Shown here one piece after another: positions 1-12,072 of a DNA stretch of 64,000 nucleotides. The DNA lies in the NCBI GenBank assembly GCA_016906335.1, contig JADEYG010000003.1, positions 372,001-436,000 of the forward strand, read 5' to 3'. Origin of the DNA: Novakomyces olei. Taxonomy: Eukaryota; Ascomycota; Novakomycetes; Novakomycetales; Novakomycetaceae. Positions within the stretch are counted from its first letter, which is position 1, and every line of letters begins with the position of its first letter. Both the position numbers and the translations under genes were made by a program. The notes beneath the pieces are model-generated. The model was not told the DNA's origin. It ran no database searches and saw only the letters and a list, made by a program, of their open reading frames with translations.

Positions 1-105
1 AAATAAAAATTTCTCAACGTTTCTGACCAGAGTCGGCGGTTGCAAAGCCGTCTGGGCCATCAAACAAGTATGAAACTGAACCAAGACAGACGAGAAGACG
101 CTTAC

Positions 106-403
106 CAATTGCAATCATCTGCACATGACGGTTCTTAAGGTCTCGTTTAAGGAGACCTCCATTCTCATCGACGCCACCGCTACCGACGCCGATCTTTTCA
201 ACATCGCCGGTACTTGGATCGAACTTTTTCACAATCCCGGGCTTGAACGAGTCGACCATTCGGCGGAAAATGCCAGACTGCTCATGATCATAAACGGCGC
301 CGATATTACTAGGCTGGTCCTGATCATATACGGCACCGATAGTAGATTTGTCATTGGGCGAAACCTCGTTTGTGAGGTTGCGGCCCACCTCGTTTTTCGA
401 CAT
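106..403 (-). CDS. Amino-acid permease, first exon (partial, runs off left edge)
   Basis: This is the N-terminal cytosolic part of a fungal amino-acid permease of the YAT/APC family, which imports amino acids across the plasma membrane with protons. The exon starts at ATG 403-401 and gives about 99 residues. They end in LKRDLKNRHVQMIAIG, the signature that sits just before the first membrane helix in Gap1/Agp1-type permeases. A good donor (GTAAGC) begins at base 105 and splits the glycine codon. The expected next residues (G-TIGTG-) are not found in bases 1-105, so the intron and the twelve-helix body lie outside the window. Just before the signature is a Gly-rich stretch (GVGSGGVDENGGLLKRD). 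Subfamily and substrate cannot be told from this piece. Confidence 0.75.
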
Positions 404-1926
404 GCTCAGCCGTCAGAAAGCTTGCAGCAAAAGCGGCCGATAGGAAAACCCAAGTTTGTTGTTCGTATATTTGGAGACGAGGACAAGTATGGGAGGCGAA
501 GAACGGAGCTTCTTATAAATCGTCAAGTACTACAGTCTATTGCGGCGATAAGACAAATTAGACTGGTTTTTTTTTTACCCTTTTCTCCTATAAAGCCGCA
601 TGATTGTGTACATGAACGAAAAATCGCCGTACCACCGCTTGGGAAAGTATAGAAAAAGAATAAAAATCGGAATGCGAGTCGTTTGAGTGTGCTGCATGAT
701 ATAATTATTTGATCTAATATTAACAGATAAACGAAAAAGAATACTTGCATAATACAGCAAAAGTCTACGGAAATCGTGTGTCCCAAGTACTAAATTACTT
801 ACTAGTATGCTGTAAATAACAAATGCAAGAGAAAAAGTATGTAAATCCAGGTGCGTATAGCGTCATAGCACAATTTTCCAACGAAAATTTCAAAAAGATA
901 AGCGACGGCCGAGTTTTCACGAGTACTTGAGAATATTAAAGCGTTTCACGTAGCTAGCTATACACTGCACGTCATAAGACAAGGGACAGTGAAGGGCATA
1001 TATAGGATATTAGGAGTGAGCTTTACGAGTTGGCTAGAAATTTGTTGAGCGTAGTGGCAAAACGAAGCACTAATTGTATGACTTTACAACACATTGATTT
1101 CATTGGCGACCAGAGTAACGGGAGCTTTTGTCCAATTAGTATTTTCCATTGCTGATCAATGACTTCATTTTCGTGGACTGAGTTTCCGTTATCTGCTCCG
1201 GAATTTCGCGCGCCCATGATTGGCGCCCACATTATTTCCAGCGAATATTGCCGATCATAGCGAATAACTGGGTTAAGACGGCTTTTTTACGGCTTATTAA
1301 TTATTTATATGCATGTATTACTTGAATGTTTTTCACTATAACGTGAACAATCTAAGGGTCCTCTACGTTGCTTTATTTTACGATGGATTTGGGTCCAGGC
1401 ATACTGATAACTAATGTTGCAAGTTTAAAACACTTTTTATACCCTCGCATGATCTATACTTATTGCAATGAGCAAATTTTTTCTGTCCTTTGCGCAGGTG
1501 GCAAATGATGCAATTCACAGGAGAAGAGTTTTATTCGATTGTTCGTGTGCAGTCAAGTGTTGTTGTGGGCGAATAATCCTCATAGAATAGATATGTATTA
1601 AATTTTGGTAAGCCTTTTCCTCATATTAAGTAATCAAGTAGTTGATTGGTTGATGCATTAATTAGTTAATCTCGTTGAAATATGAATCTATTATCCCCTT
1701 ATAATAATACACCTGCCGACTCACTCAGTGATTAAAACAAGGCTTCCATGTGCCAGTTGTCTGACTTTAGCTTTACAGGATCTCACTCAAAAATACATAG
1801 TTATATATATAGCCCAAGCGAACCCTCATACCATTCAGGGATTTAGCTAAAGCAATCGAGAGTTTCTAATTCATTTAATTTATCATAGGAACAAATTCCA
1901 ACCTATATTCACAACAATTTCTCAAT

Positions 1927-2009
<83 letters not shown>

Positions 2010-2075
2010 CTAAAATAATTCAGTAGTGTACATTCATTTCTTCTAGTTTTGAACAAATCCATCAATGTAAGGGAA
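404..2075. other. Intergenic region, no gene seen
   Basis: About 1.7 kb of AT-rich sequence lies upstream of the permease exon and downstream of the amidohydrolase. Short open frames occur on both strands, but none has a recognisable protein, a splice pattern or plausible composition. The only structured element is the TTTA repeat near the right end, listed separately. Confidence 0.6.
1924..2009. repeat. (TTTA)n tetranucleotide microsatellite
   Basis: About 21 near-perfect TTTA copies lie 67 bases beyond the amidohydrolase stop codon, in its 3' flank. The same motif recurs near 11.86 kb and 23.8 kb. Confidence 0.95.
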
Positions 2076-3467
2076 TCAAATCACGGGCCAGACTGGAACT
2101 GTTTTCAACCCGGCACGCTCGGCTACCTGAGCCGCATGTTTTCTGCCTTCGTCGATAATCTCTTGCTCGTCCATAGTAACTAGTTTCTGATCACGAACAA
2201 CGATGCGTCCATCTACTACTACCATATCCACCTCAGCTCCTGAAGCAGTATATACAATAGTCGATACTGGATCCGAAGAAGGTGTACAGTGAAGCCGGTT
2301 CAGATCCAGTACAATAAAATCTGCCTTTTTCCCAGGCTCAAGCGATCCAATCTCGTGCTCAAGTCCCAGAGCACGTGCCCCATTTATTGTCGCCATTTCA
2401 ACGACAGTAGTAGCGGGAACTACAAGCGGATCCAGCTTAACAGCCTTGTGGATGATGGCAGCAATCTTCATTTCACGTAATAGATCATACGTGTTATTAC
2501 ACGGAGCTCCGTCGCAGCCAAGAGACACATTTACTCCTTGATCCAACATTTCCGGTACTCGGGCAAACCCTGAAGCCAGCTTCAAATTTGAAGATGGATT
2601 ATGTGACACATGGGTCCCTGTCCGGTGCAAGCAAGCAATATCGTCCGAGTCTAGCCAGACCATATGCACGAGCACTGTCTGTGGGCCTAAAAGCCCTACT
2701 GAATCGCAATATTGCATTGGTGTCATGTCGTATTCCGAGCGTATAAACTCTCGATCCTGCCGGACCTCAGCACAATGCATGGTAATATGCATATTTCGCT
2801 GCTTGGCTATTGACGTCATTTCTTTATAAAGAGCAGTGGATACACCCCCCGGCGTTCGAGCACCAAACCATACGTTGACACGGCCATTAGCACTTCCATT
2901 ATACTTTTCATGCATTTCCACTGCTCTAAGCAACGATTGCTCTCTCGTCTCTACCAAGCCGGGATGCATACTAAGGCCTGTGCGTGTCGCATATGTCCCA
3001 ATATCCATTACAATTTTGCCGAGGCAGGCTCGTGCTCCTGACTCTTCTACGGCTTTTACCAACCCTTCAAAGCCATAACGATCGGCAAACATGGCTTCCA
3101 GAAATGTAGTAGTCCCAGATTTGAGCATCTCTGCGATAGAAAGCCGGGCAGCTGCATACCCGTCTTGCTGGGTGAAATTACCCTGTAAAACCCATACACG
3201 ATCACATAGCCATTCAATAAGAGCTAAATCGTCAGCGCTTCCGCGTAGCAATGATTGTGCCGTATGCACATGGGTCGAAATTAATCCGGGAATTACGGTT
3301 TTGCCTTTTAAATTAAGCTCAGAGTGTGTGCTGTACTGCTCACGGAGAAGACTTGATTTCCCCACAGCTAGCAAGCGGCCAGTTTTGTCATCAACTGCTA
3401 AAGCTCCGTCTTCTATTATTTCGCGTTTGTCATTGACGGTAACGACCGTCGCATTTGTGTAAAGCAT
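2076..3467 (-). CDS. Amidohydrolase (cytosine/guanine/S-adenosylhomocysteine deaminase superfamily)
   Basis: A single-exon 463-residue protein of the metal-dependent amidohydrolase superfamily (MTA/SAH deaminase, TRZ/ATZ branch). These enzymes hydrolytically remove amine or halide groups from purine- or triazine-like rings. Visible family marks, in order, are the small N-terminal beta-sandwich strand; the HxH metal motif in ISTHVHTAQSLLRG (about residues 64-77); HITMHCAEV and LVHMVWL with the later metal ligands; SHNPSSNLKLASG; LGCDGAPCNNTYD with the metal-binding Asp; and the closing GKKADFIVLDL strand. It is complete and of normal length. The exact substrate cannot be read from motifs. Its divergent neighbour is a urate/xanthine permease across 1.26 kb, so a purine-related role is plausible but inferred. 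Confidence 0.85.
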   Translation of the reverse strand: MLYTNATVVTVNDKREIIEDGALAVDDKTGRLLAVGKSSLLREQYSTHSELNLKGKTVIPGLISTHVHTAQSLLRGSADDLALIEWLCDRVWVLQGNFTQQDGYAAARLSIAEMLKSGTTTFLEAMFADRYGFEGLVKAVEESGARACLGKIVMDIGTYATRTGLSMHPGLVETREQSLLRAVEMHEKYNGSANGRVNVWFGARTPGGVSTALYKEMTSIAKQRNMHITMHCAEVRQDREFIRSEYDMTPMQYCDSVGLLGPQTVLVHMVWLDSDDIACLHRTGTHVSHNPSSNLKLASGFARVPEMLDQGVNVSLGCDGAPCNNTYDLLREMKIAAIIHKAVKLDPLVVPATTVVEMATINGARALGLEHEIGSLEPGKKADFIVLDLNRLHCTPSSDPVSTIVYTASGAEVDMVVVDGRIVVRDQKLVTMDEQEIIDEGRKHAAQVAERAGLKTVPVWPVI

Positions 3468-4728
3468 TACTGCGTGTTTCCAATAGTACCGAGACTATTG
3501 CCTCAGTTTCAATTGATTGATAGTAAACTGCTGATTGACTATCGACACTGGCTAACTAGAAAGCTCGACTTTAGCACGGCTCGCTTTTTCTGTTGGCCGA
3601 ATTGAACCAGTAGGATTCTATGTAGTCTCAGCTTTTCTTGCTGACTTAGTGAAGGAGCTTTGCTGTGTCTTGGACCTCTGTCTTGACTCCCGTTTTGTCT
3701 CTGAAAGAAATATATAAATTTTTTTTTGTTTTGTTTTATCAGTGCAGCCTCAGCTTTTCGGCAGCTTTATCAGTATTAAATCATCTTTGATATCCCCACA
3801 TGGGTGTCTTCGGCCGGGAAAGGAACTCGGCCGAGATGGCTTATCGACGCGAATAATGCACAGTGACGTAAAGAATTTAATATCTGTCTGTAAAGGCTTA
3901 ATTAATAATAGGTAAACGAGAAATTTTTTAAAGTTTATTGCAGCGACAAAAGTTGCAGCCAAGGCTAAGCTATCCCCTAACCGGTTTTGCCCTTGTCTAA
4001 TTAGTGTGTTTCCACATCATTGTACTCTAGAAATTAGCTTGATTCACCTCTAGTGCATTGTATAAATTTTACAAACCAATTTTCTAGCGTGTCTTCTTTT
4101 CCGATACAGGATATTCCCTTATCATGTGTTTTTGAACCCCGCGATCTCGTCCCCAATTTTATGATCCTGTATTGTATACAAATTACCGACAAACGGCATA
4201 TCGCCTACTTTTACTTTTACTTTTGACCCTATTCACCGTGTCTTAGATAATGGAACTTGTACAGCTCTGTTTTACTCCACCAGCGCTTTTGTTTGCAGTG
4301 TGTACACGCTCCCTGCAAGGCCCAAGGCACGAGGAGCGGTAAAAATTGTAATTCATAATAGCCCTTGCAGCTGAGTTTTCAATCATATTAAATCATGAGC
4401 AACATTAGTTTAGCATTCTGCAACATTGCTCTGCAACATTACATTGAGAAATCCAGGGACCTATTTTTCTGGATAGATAGAACCATCATCGCCGTCAGGG
4501 ACCGCTCGTTTGGACGGACGTACGTACGGTGGCGGCGGCGGCGACGGCGACATTTACGTAATTATCAGCAGAAAGATTATTTGTGCTGCCGATAAGGACA
4601 TTAAAAAGTACACTACCAAAATCTCCGACATACGCAATTTGCGATATATACGTATATTATATAAGGGGCCCTATAAATATATATACACCCTGTCTCTATC
4701 GGTCGAGGAACAAATTATTTTGGCGATC
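3468..4728. promoter_or_regulatory. Shared divergent promoter region with several GATA-type sites
   Basis: This 1.26 kb separates the amidohydrolase (leftward) from the purine permease (rightward). HGATAR sites, the binding motif of fungal nitrogen regulators such as AreA, occur at 3736-3742, 3767-3773, 3840-3846, 4118-4124, 4245-4250, 4562-4568 and 4590-4596, counting both strands. Roughly four would be expected by chance, so the excess is modest. A TATA-like TATAAATA lies at 4672-4679, about 50 bases before the permease start. No convincing gene is present. A short GGC-rich tract lies near 4528-4550. Confidence 0.4.
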
Positions 4729-6626
4729 ATGGCGCAAAGACTTCGGGACTTTGGTCGGTCGCTGTACTGGCACTTTTGCACGTATGATGGCCTCATTGGC
4801 GACTATGATTATGTGGCTCTTTTTACCCCAAACATCCCGTTTGCGGGCAAACGATTTGAGCGAAAGCCACAGCTTTTCCTCGGCCTCCATGACAGAGTGC
4901 CGCTATTTCTATCTCTTCTAATGGGTATTACAATGGCATCTAAACTGGTAGCAGTGATGGACTAGTGCTGACTCTTGCAAGGTTTCCAACACTATTTATC
5001 GTCTGTTGGTGGTATTATCGTGCCACCTATTATTATCGCAAATGCTGCGGGACTCGACGCAAATTACCAAAGTTACCTCGTATCGGCTGCTCTAATATCG
5101 TCCGGGACTTTGTCTCTCATCCAAATTACCCGCATTCACATTCCTTTTACAAAGTACTACTGTGGTATGCATTTCCAATAGATTCAATATTTTATTATTT
5201 CTTTATTTTATTGTTTAGTTTTCAAGTTTCCGCCTTTCATCTCTCGAAATACACCCTTTGCTAATTTAAAGGTACGGGGTTGGTCAGTATTGTCGGTATT
5301 TCGTTTGCAACGGTATCGCTCGCACCTCGGGCTATAAGCCAGATGCGAGCAAACGGCATGTGCCCGCCTGAAGGAGAGCCATGTTACACAGCTTATGGTG
5401 CCATTTTGGGCACTGCTTGTGTATGCTCTTTGTTTGAGCTGCTGCTTTCCTTTTTACCCCCATCAATAGTCCGTAAAGTGTTTCCTCCATTGATCACTGG
5501 TCCCGTGATTGTTTTAATCGGTGTCTCACTCATTCAAACGGGCCTGCAGGACTGGGCCGGTGGCTCTGGCAGTTGTTATAATCGCCCTTCTGTCGCTGAC
5601 GCACCCGGTTTCCAGCTATGCCCTAGTAACGACGGTCTGCATGCCCTGCCCTGGGGAAGTCCTCAATTTCTGGGATTAGGGTTTTCTGTGTTTGTCTCCA
5701 TTGTGCTTATTGAACGATTTGGCAGCCCTATTATGCGAACAGCTGCCGTTGCTCTCGGCCTGGTTGTTGGTATTATAATTAGCGCGGCCACTGGTTATTT
5801 TGACAATACACCTATCCGTGAAGCTCCTGGAATTACTTTCCTTTGGGTCAGAACATTCCCGCTCTCCGTGTATGGTCCTTTAGTCTTGCCGTTTATCGCG
5901 ATTTATGTTATCTGTATGATGGAGGCAATTGGAGACGTCACAAATACTTGCGAGCTGAGCAAAGTGCCTGAATCAGAGTTTGGATCACGTATCCAAGGCG
6001 GTATTCTTGCAGATGGACTCAATGGACTTTTGGCCGCCCTTTTTACCATTTCTCCAATGGCCACTTTTGCACAAAATAACGGTATTCTTTCCCTGACCAA
6101 GGTAGTTTCCCGCTCAGTGGGGTATTGCTGTTGCTTTTGGCTTATCCTGTCTGGGATAATTGCAAAATTCGCTGCAATCTTCACGTCTATTCCCAAACCC
6201 GTACTGGGTGGTCTTGAGTGTTGGCTTTTCAGTTCCGTTGTTGCCTCTGGCATTCGTATAATTGCCTATTGCAATTTTACTCGGCGTGATCGGTTTGTTT
6301 TAGCGGCCCAGTTTACCTTGGGGTTTGGTGCTATTGTCGTACCGGACTATTTCACCTACTTTTTTTCATATCATGGCAATAATCAATCGCTAATTGGCTT
6401 CCTTGATGCAATTACGCTTGTTATGGAAACGCCTTACGCGGTCTCTGCTTTGATCGGCGTCATAATCAATTTGACTGTGCCTTATGATAAGGAAGACGAG
6501 GATACAATGCAGCCCATCGAATACATTGGGTCCCAGGGACAACAGACGGAATCAGTGCATACGATCAATGGCAATGATGCAGCTGCTTCTATTCCGATGG
6601 ATGAGGTTACCGCACAAAAAGTTTAG
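4729..6626 (+). CDS. Uric acid-xanthine permease (NCS2/NAT family, UapA-like)
   Basis: A plasma-membrane nucleobase:proton symporter. Exons are 4729-4924, 4982-5164 and 5272-6626, giving 577 residues, close to Aspergillus UapA at about 574. The N-terminus carries YDGLIGDYDYVALFTPNIPF, the conserved cytosolic motif before helix 1. Splicing restores LLMG-FQHYLSS in helix 1 and KYYCG-TGLVSIVG later. Substrate-site motifs are present: MMEAIGDVTNTCE, with the Glu and Asp equivalent to UapA E356 and D360, and the NAT signature FAQNNGILSLT, with Gln and Asn equivalent to Q408 and N409. These favour urate/xanthine over uracil or ascorbate. Introns are 57 and 107 bases, with GTATTA and GTATGC donors and CTGAC and CTAAT branch boxes. 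The tail is short and hydrophilic. Confidence 0.92.
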
Positions 6627-7099
6627 AAGTTCATTTATTAGGCGGCAAGTGGTACATAGAGATATATTTGGGTTTAGGGTTTTACTCAATATGGTTGATT
6701 AGTCTTAATATAATGGACTTTTCTCATTGCACTTTTGAGCGAAGTAATTGGAGGTAAAAGTTTATCGTGAAATACAATTGTGCTGTGGAAATTAATCAAT
6801 AGAATGGACGAATTGTATTACTCGTAGACCAGGGTTTTCTACATACTATCATGTGTATGTATAATAATTATATGGGCATATCATTGTTCTTAACCTTAAC
6901 TAACCCTATATTTAAACATGTATATTCGTGTCAAGATTATTATACAATCAAAATTCGCTCTTGCCATAATAATTTTCCAACAAAAGCACGAGTAAAGTGA
7001 ATTTTGGTGGACGCTTGATAGATCCACAGCTGGCTGACTGGTGTCGGATCCGGTTCGAAGGATCGAGGCCCTTTTACATCCTGCGCCGACTAGCTTGTA
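6627..7099. other. Intergenic region, no gene seen
   Basis: About 470 bases between the permease stop and the Mex67 start. Telomere-like hexamers occur (TTTAGGG at 6673-6679, TAACCCT at 6901-6907). Nothing else is recognisable. Confidence 0.5.
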
Positions 7100-9407
7100 A
7101 TGGATCTGGGTAGTCGTATCGTTATGGCCACGCGCAACTCTCGTGGAGGAAATAACACTGGAGGCCGTGCGCGTGGTGGCAGTGGCGGTCATCGGAGCAG
7201 CAGCCGAGGTGGGCCGGCTTTTGGAAGCCGAGATTCACGCGCTGGAGATGAAGATATGGAAATGGACGATGCTGGTTTGGCAGATCGATTGTAATATTTT
7301 ACGATTTATTTAGTTTTTGTTTTCCAACCTTTCACTTTGTTCTCGTTGTAGCATCTCAATACAACATTCTATTTTTCTTTTTGCGTTTCATGATATTGGT
7401 CTTTGATGAAAATCTTTGTTTTGTCTTTTTTCTCTTTTTTTTTTGATTTTTCTTAGAGACATTTGAAAGGTTCTGGTCATACACTGATACTGACACAAGC
7501 AGCACTCCGTACGCCAGCGGCAGAGGCACTCGGGGGAAACGGTACCGGGGTGGAGGACGATCGAATCAGGGCGGGAAAATCACGGAAGACAACCCTGGAG
7601 AATTAATTGATGTGGAGATTTCAAACTGGAATAATGGCTCGCAGGAAGATTTAATATCCTTTATATATCGCAAAAGTCACGTTCATATCAACCGGGCGAC
7701 CTTTTCAGGGACTCAGTGTTTTGTGAGTCTACCGAGAAATGATGTTGATGCTCTAGTAAGCCTCAGCGGTATTCGATTTGCCGGAAGCAAGGTAACGCAC
7801 TCGATAGCAGCACGTTTTTATTTTTATTTCTTATTTTGCTTTTCAAATTTTATCTTTTTTTCTTTATTTTATTTCTTCATTTCACTATATTTTAAATACA
7901 TGTTTTAGTTTGTATACATTTAAACTAGCTTTTGATGTATCTCTACATTCGATCACCTGCTAATAAACAGCTAAATATTAAACGCTCCCAGGATGCAGTC
8001 ATGACAGGCGATTCTTTCTCCATAAGAAATCCGTCAGGCAACAGCACTAGCGGCGGCAATACAATCCAAATCTTGCGTGATTTCCTAAAATCACGGTACA
8101 ATGCAGCTGCAAAATTACTTGATCTCTCCTCCATGTCTCTTGACCCAAAACTGACGGAGCTCGGTGTCTTTCAGCAGAGCATGGATACTCAAAGTAAATT
8201 CTTCCCAGCCTTGATGAAGCTGGCAGCCACTGAACTGAAATTGGATATTCAATCAGTCTCTCTGGCCAACAATGGCTTTGAATCTCTTACTCCAATCAGC
8301 TCTCTCTCTCAATATTTTCCCAATTTATTAAACATTTCCTTGGCTGATAATCGACTTGAGCGATTCCGCGACCTTGACGCTTGGGCCTACCGCACTAAGT
8401 TCCCTCATTTGCGTGAAATGGTTCTCGTTAATAACCCTCTTCGTGACGAAGCACTGGCTAAAGGCGAAGAGGCCAAGTATATTGCCGAGATTCATAAACG
8501 CTTCCACCGATTGGAAATGTTGGACGGAGCTGTGATTACCCCCTCAGCCGGACAGCAAGCAGAAGGGCATCCTACAATCTCGTTTGGGGGAGTAGAAGAT
8601 GAAGTAGCGCGCAAACAGAATACGAGAATAGTACTCCCAGAGCCCATTCGGCCCGCGTTCTTCGATTCAGATCAGTCAAGGGCAACTGCTATGCAAATGT
8701 GCTCTCAGCTGTTGCCGCTGTTTGATAATGATCGGGAACAACTAGTCTCGTTTTACGCAGAGACAGCTTGCTTTTCGTTTGCTATTGATACTGTTTCGAC
8801 GAGCTATTCACGATCAAACGCAAGCACTTACCCGTCGCTATCTGCCTCTAGAAACTTGACAAAAGTGACGTCACTAGACGCTCGCACAACCCGGTTATCC
8901 GTGGGTCACGTGCAGATTCGACAAGCGTTCCGGTCTTTCCCCGCAACCAGGCACAATCTGGAGAAGGGTGAAGACTTTCACGTGGAGGCTTTTGCCTCTA
9001 ATTTAGTGCAGGGAATTCCGACTCTGCATGTCAATGTCCATGGATGTTATACGGAGGTCAAGGGCGGAGCTGTACGTGGCTTTGATCGGACTTTTACAGT
9101 TGTCGCTAAGCCTTCAGGTCCCCAGATCGTTTCGGACAGCCTGATTGTCCATCAATTTTACGGCAACAAGGCTTGGGATCCTGATACAGAGGCTGCTACT
9201 TTACCTTCAGGTTCAAGTGCAGTGCCAGATCAAAGGGCAATGATGGTGAAAATGCTGGAGTCCCAAACTCAATTGAATCCTCAATTCTCTACCATGTGTC
9301 TCGAGCAGAACGGGTGGGATATGGCTCAGGCTTTAGAAGCGTTCAACAGGCTGAAAGCCCAAGGAGCCATTCCGCCAGAAGCGTTTGTTAAACCTAACCA
9401 AGTTTAA
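7100..9407 (+). CDS. MEX67: mRNA export receptor Mex67/NXF1 (TAP)
   Basis: With its partner Mtr2, Mex67 carries mature mRNA through nuclear pores. About 648 residues, three exons. Exon 1 (ATG 7100, or in-frame 7127) encodes an Arg/Gly-rich RNA-binding tail with RGG repeats, then an acidic stretch. Exon 2 ends at 7791 and gives an RRM-like fold (VEISNWNN... to GIRFAGSK). Exon 3 (7971-9407) gives leucine-rich repeats (VSLANNGFESL, ISLADNRLERF), an NTF2-like domain (FYAETACFSFAI through VVAKPSG) and a C-terminal UBA-like domain that binds FG nucleoporins (MCLEQNGWDMAQALEAFNRL). Intron 2 has a clear TGCTAATAAACAG end. Intron 1 is uncertain. Either exon 1 ends at 7274 and exon 2 starts at 7457, with a strong TTCTTAG acceptor but a weak GTTTGG donor; or they meet at 7290 and 7470, with the better GTAATA donor but a poor acceptor. 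Confidence 0.9.
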
Positions 9408-10119
9408 GGGATAATTTTTCACTGTTACCATTGTCATCATTGCTATCATTGCTATCATTGCTATCATTGTTATCATTGTAAATTATTTTCATTTTTTATC
9501 TTTAATGTTCTACTTATTAGAAAAAAAAGTATACGCTGTCTACCTTGTCTTTGGAACGGTACATTCATTGCAGTTTTTGATACCCCTTTGCTGGCTTGAA
9601 CGGTCGGCACCAACTGCTGAGAGTGCGTTTTTTCGTACAATAGAAGGATTTGAAGATGGCATGTCGTTTACAATACTAGACAACGAACGAGGTTTGCAAA
9701 GTGAATTGTGAATGAATGAATGAATGAAATCAATATTCATATAGTATTATCATACTATAATTTAAAATATATAAAGACTAGAAATACTAGAAATATTGTG
9801 AATTCCATGAGTATTATGAATATTATGACTATTATAAACATTATAAATAAATATTATACGGCTGACAAGCACAAAATATAGAATGCTGCTGAATTCAAAC
9901 TCTGATTACTTAGTCTCCATATATGTGGACGGGTACCCGTGTACCCAAAGGACTCTATGTATCGGACTGTCCCGTTGGTAAGCATTGCCGCGCGATAAGT
10001 GGGCGGGAGATAAAAGAAATGGGCTGTCAGATTTTGCCCCTTCGAAATGACAGAGTCTTGACGAACTGTTGCAAGGGGACTCCAAGCAATTTACTTGCCA
10101 TTGACTGACAAGAGCAATT
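9408..10119. other. Intergenic region with short tandem repeats
   Basis: It holds an imperfect ATCATTGCT/ATCATTGTT array (9-base unit) at about 9431-9479, right after the Mex67 stop, and a short GAAT run at about 9710-9728. AT-rich ATTATGA-like sequence follows. No gene was recognised; the short frames here match nothing. Confidence 0.55.
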
Positions 10120-11519
10120 ATGGTTTCTTTTGCTACCGTCTTGAAGGCATTTAGCTTCTTATCAGGGGCAAGCACGCTTAAAATCGGTCAAGATTATCTA
10201 CACAGGATCGAAGGTAGCGCTTATTCAGCAATTGCGATAGTTTTTTATTATTAATTTTTTAATATTGTTGCTTCCGCTTTACTGATCTTTTAGATCTTGA
10301 CTTGGACCTTCCGTTTTCTCAGCCTGTGACTTTTGCTCATCTGGAATGGCAAAGATGCTTAGCGGCAAAACATTCGACTGTAAAAACATGAAATCACTTC
10401 TTCTAATACTGACTTGTATTAAAAAGCCTTTAGACATTGCAATTCTTGGGTTTCCGTATGATACATCTACTTCTTACCGTCCCGGCGCACGATTCGGCCC
10501 GCGGGGAATACGCGCCGGCAGTAGTCGGGAAAAAAAGGGACGAAGCTATAATACGATTTACGGGTTAGATCCGTTTGAGCAGGGGCTGAATATAATTGAC
10601 TGCGGAGATGTTCCAGTAACGCCTTTTGATGCAGCTCATGCTGGAAAGCAAATGGAGCAAGCTTATCGGCAAATTTTGTATCACGATACTGCGTCATCAG
10701 GCTGGTCTCATCCTCGTATATTGAGCTTGGGCGGTGATCACAGCATTGTACTGCCAATTCTGCGATCGCTTAAATCTGCATACGGCCCAATTAGTGTGAT
10801 TCACCTTGACTCTCATCTTGATACGTATGTCCAGCAATGATTTTATTATTTTATTTGGTTTTAAAATCTTAATTTTCGTTTACGTCTGATAATTATATTG
10901 TTTTACTTTTCTAAATGGTAGTTGGAATCCGTACGACGGTTATACAGGTATTGCTTCAGAGCAGAGCAAAATTACGCATGGAACTTTCTTTTGGCACGCA
11001 GCGCAAGAAGGATGTATTGCTAACGGCACTTCTGTGCATGGAGGGCTGCGTACAAAACTGTTCAGTCCTCACGATTATGTAACGGATCGTCAAGTCGGGT
11101 TTCACCTTATCGAGGCGCACGAAATAGATGATATTGGCGTTGCGGGAGTCGTAGACCGGATCAAGCAGGCAGTCGGAAACACTCCAGCCTATCTTAGCAT
11201 TGACATTGATGGTAAGACTTGTCGATAAGAATAGACATAAAAATCACTCATGACGGCTAACGTAATTCTAGTACTTGATCCGAGTATGGCACCGGCAACA
11301 GGCACACCCGAATCTGGCGGCTGGACTACGCGCGAATTGAAGCGGCTAATTAAAGGCCTCCAGGACGTGAATCTTGTCGGGGCAGATATTGTAGAGGTGA
11401 GCCCACCTTATGACAATCAGGCAGAGACTACATGTGTGGCAGCAGCGGACTTAGCTGTAGATATCTTGGCCGTATTTGCTTCGCAGTCTGCTCAGAGCAC
11501 GTTCCACGATGAGCTATAA
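10120..11519 (+). CDS. Agmatinase (ureohydrolase family)
   Basis: A manganese ureohydrolase that most likely splits agmatine into putrescine and urea. Five exons, 10120-10213, 10294-10379, 10427-10824, 10922-11211 and 11272-11519, give 371 residues. Family marks are [20 protein letters not shown] (substrate loop), [10 protein letters not shown] (first metal His), HLDSHLDT (metal-binding DxHxD), a THGTFF loop, [19 protein letters not shown] (second metal DxD, rejoined by splicing) and [11 protein letters not shown] (closing Glu). The N-terminus ([18 protein letters not shown]) is mildly hydrophobic. Many filamentous-fungal members have a secretion signal, so vacuolar or secreted location is possible but weakly supported. 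Introns run from 47 to 97 bases and end in CTGAT, CTGAC, CTAAAT or CTAAC boxes near the AG. Agmatinase is preferred over arginase because of the [11 protein letters not shown] loop. Confidence 0.88.
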
Positions 11520-12072
11520 AAGCGTCCATATTATGATGCATTCATACTCTGAACAAATTCAGAGTCGTTTAATTCTGCTTTCAATAGATAATTAAAATGT
11601 TTATAGCGAGTAAAGTTTTGTGTAGAGCCGCAGTCATAGAGAGTTTCTCGAAAATTCCGGATTTTATTGCGCAATGAAACCTGTGATCAAATTGCTAAGC
11701 TCCGTACTAGTATACTTTTGTTTGACTCTTGTGTGATTCGTCACTCAGTCAGTGGTTGGCTTTTTCTATTTTCAGACTTGCTTACTAGTTTCCCTGGTTG
11801 CTTAGAGTTTTCATTCTATTTTATTTTATTTTTATTTCTCTTCCTATTAAACAGTTAATTAATTAATTTATTTATTTATTTATTTAACTCTCAATTCGAC
11901 TAATATTAATTGTTGTCATTTTTCGACCTATTTGGCAATACTCCTTCATATCCATCATTTACACATTTAGACTATTGGTGTACGCGTTTATAATATGGAA
12001 TTTTTTTAAATTACTTTTAAAACATTCATACAAACTTTATACAATCCCGACTAGTAATACAAATGTACACAA
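11520..12072. other. Convergent intergenic region with short (TTTA)n run
   Basis: The agmatinase and GT2 synthase genes end toward each other here. A short TTTA/TTAA run lies at about 11855-11886. The rest is T-rich 3' flank with no gene. Confidence 0.5.

Noticed and set aside
125-652. Open frame of 175 codons on the plus strand
   Set aside because: It runs antisense to the permease exon and has no family features; the minus-strand reading holds a conserved permease signature.
7040-7075. GGTTCGA-like tRNA B-box
   Set aside because: No matching A-box, acceptor stem or cloverleaf could be drawn around it. The same holds for the GGTTCGAGT on the minus strand near 36935.
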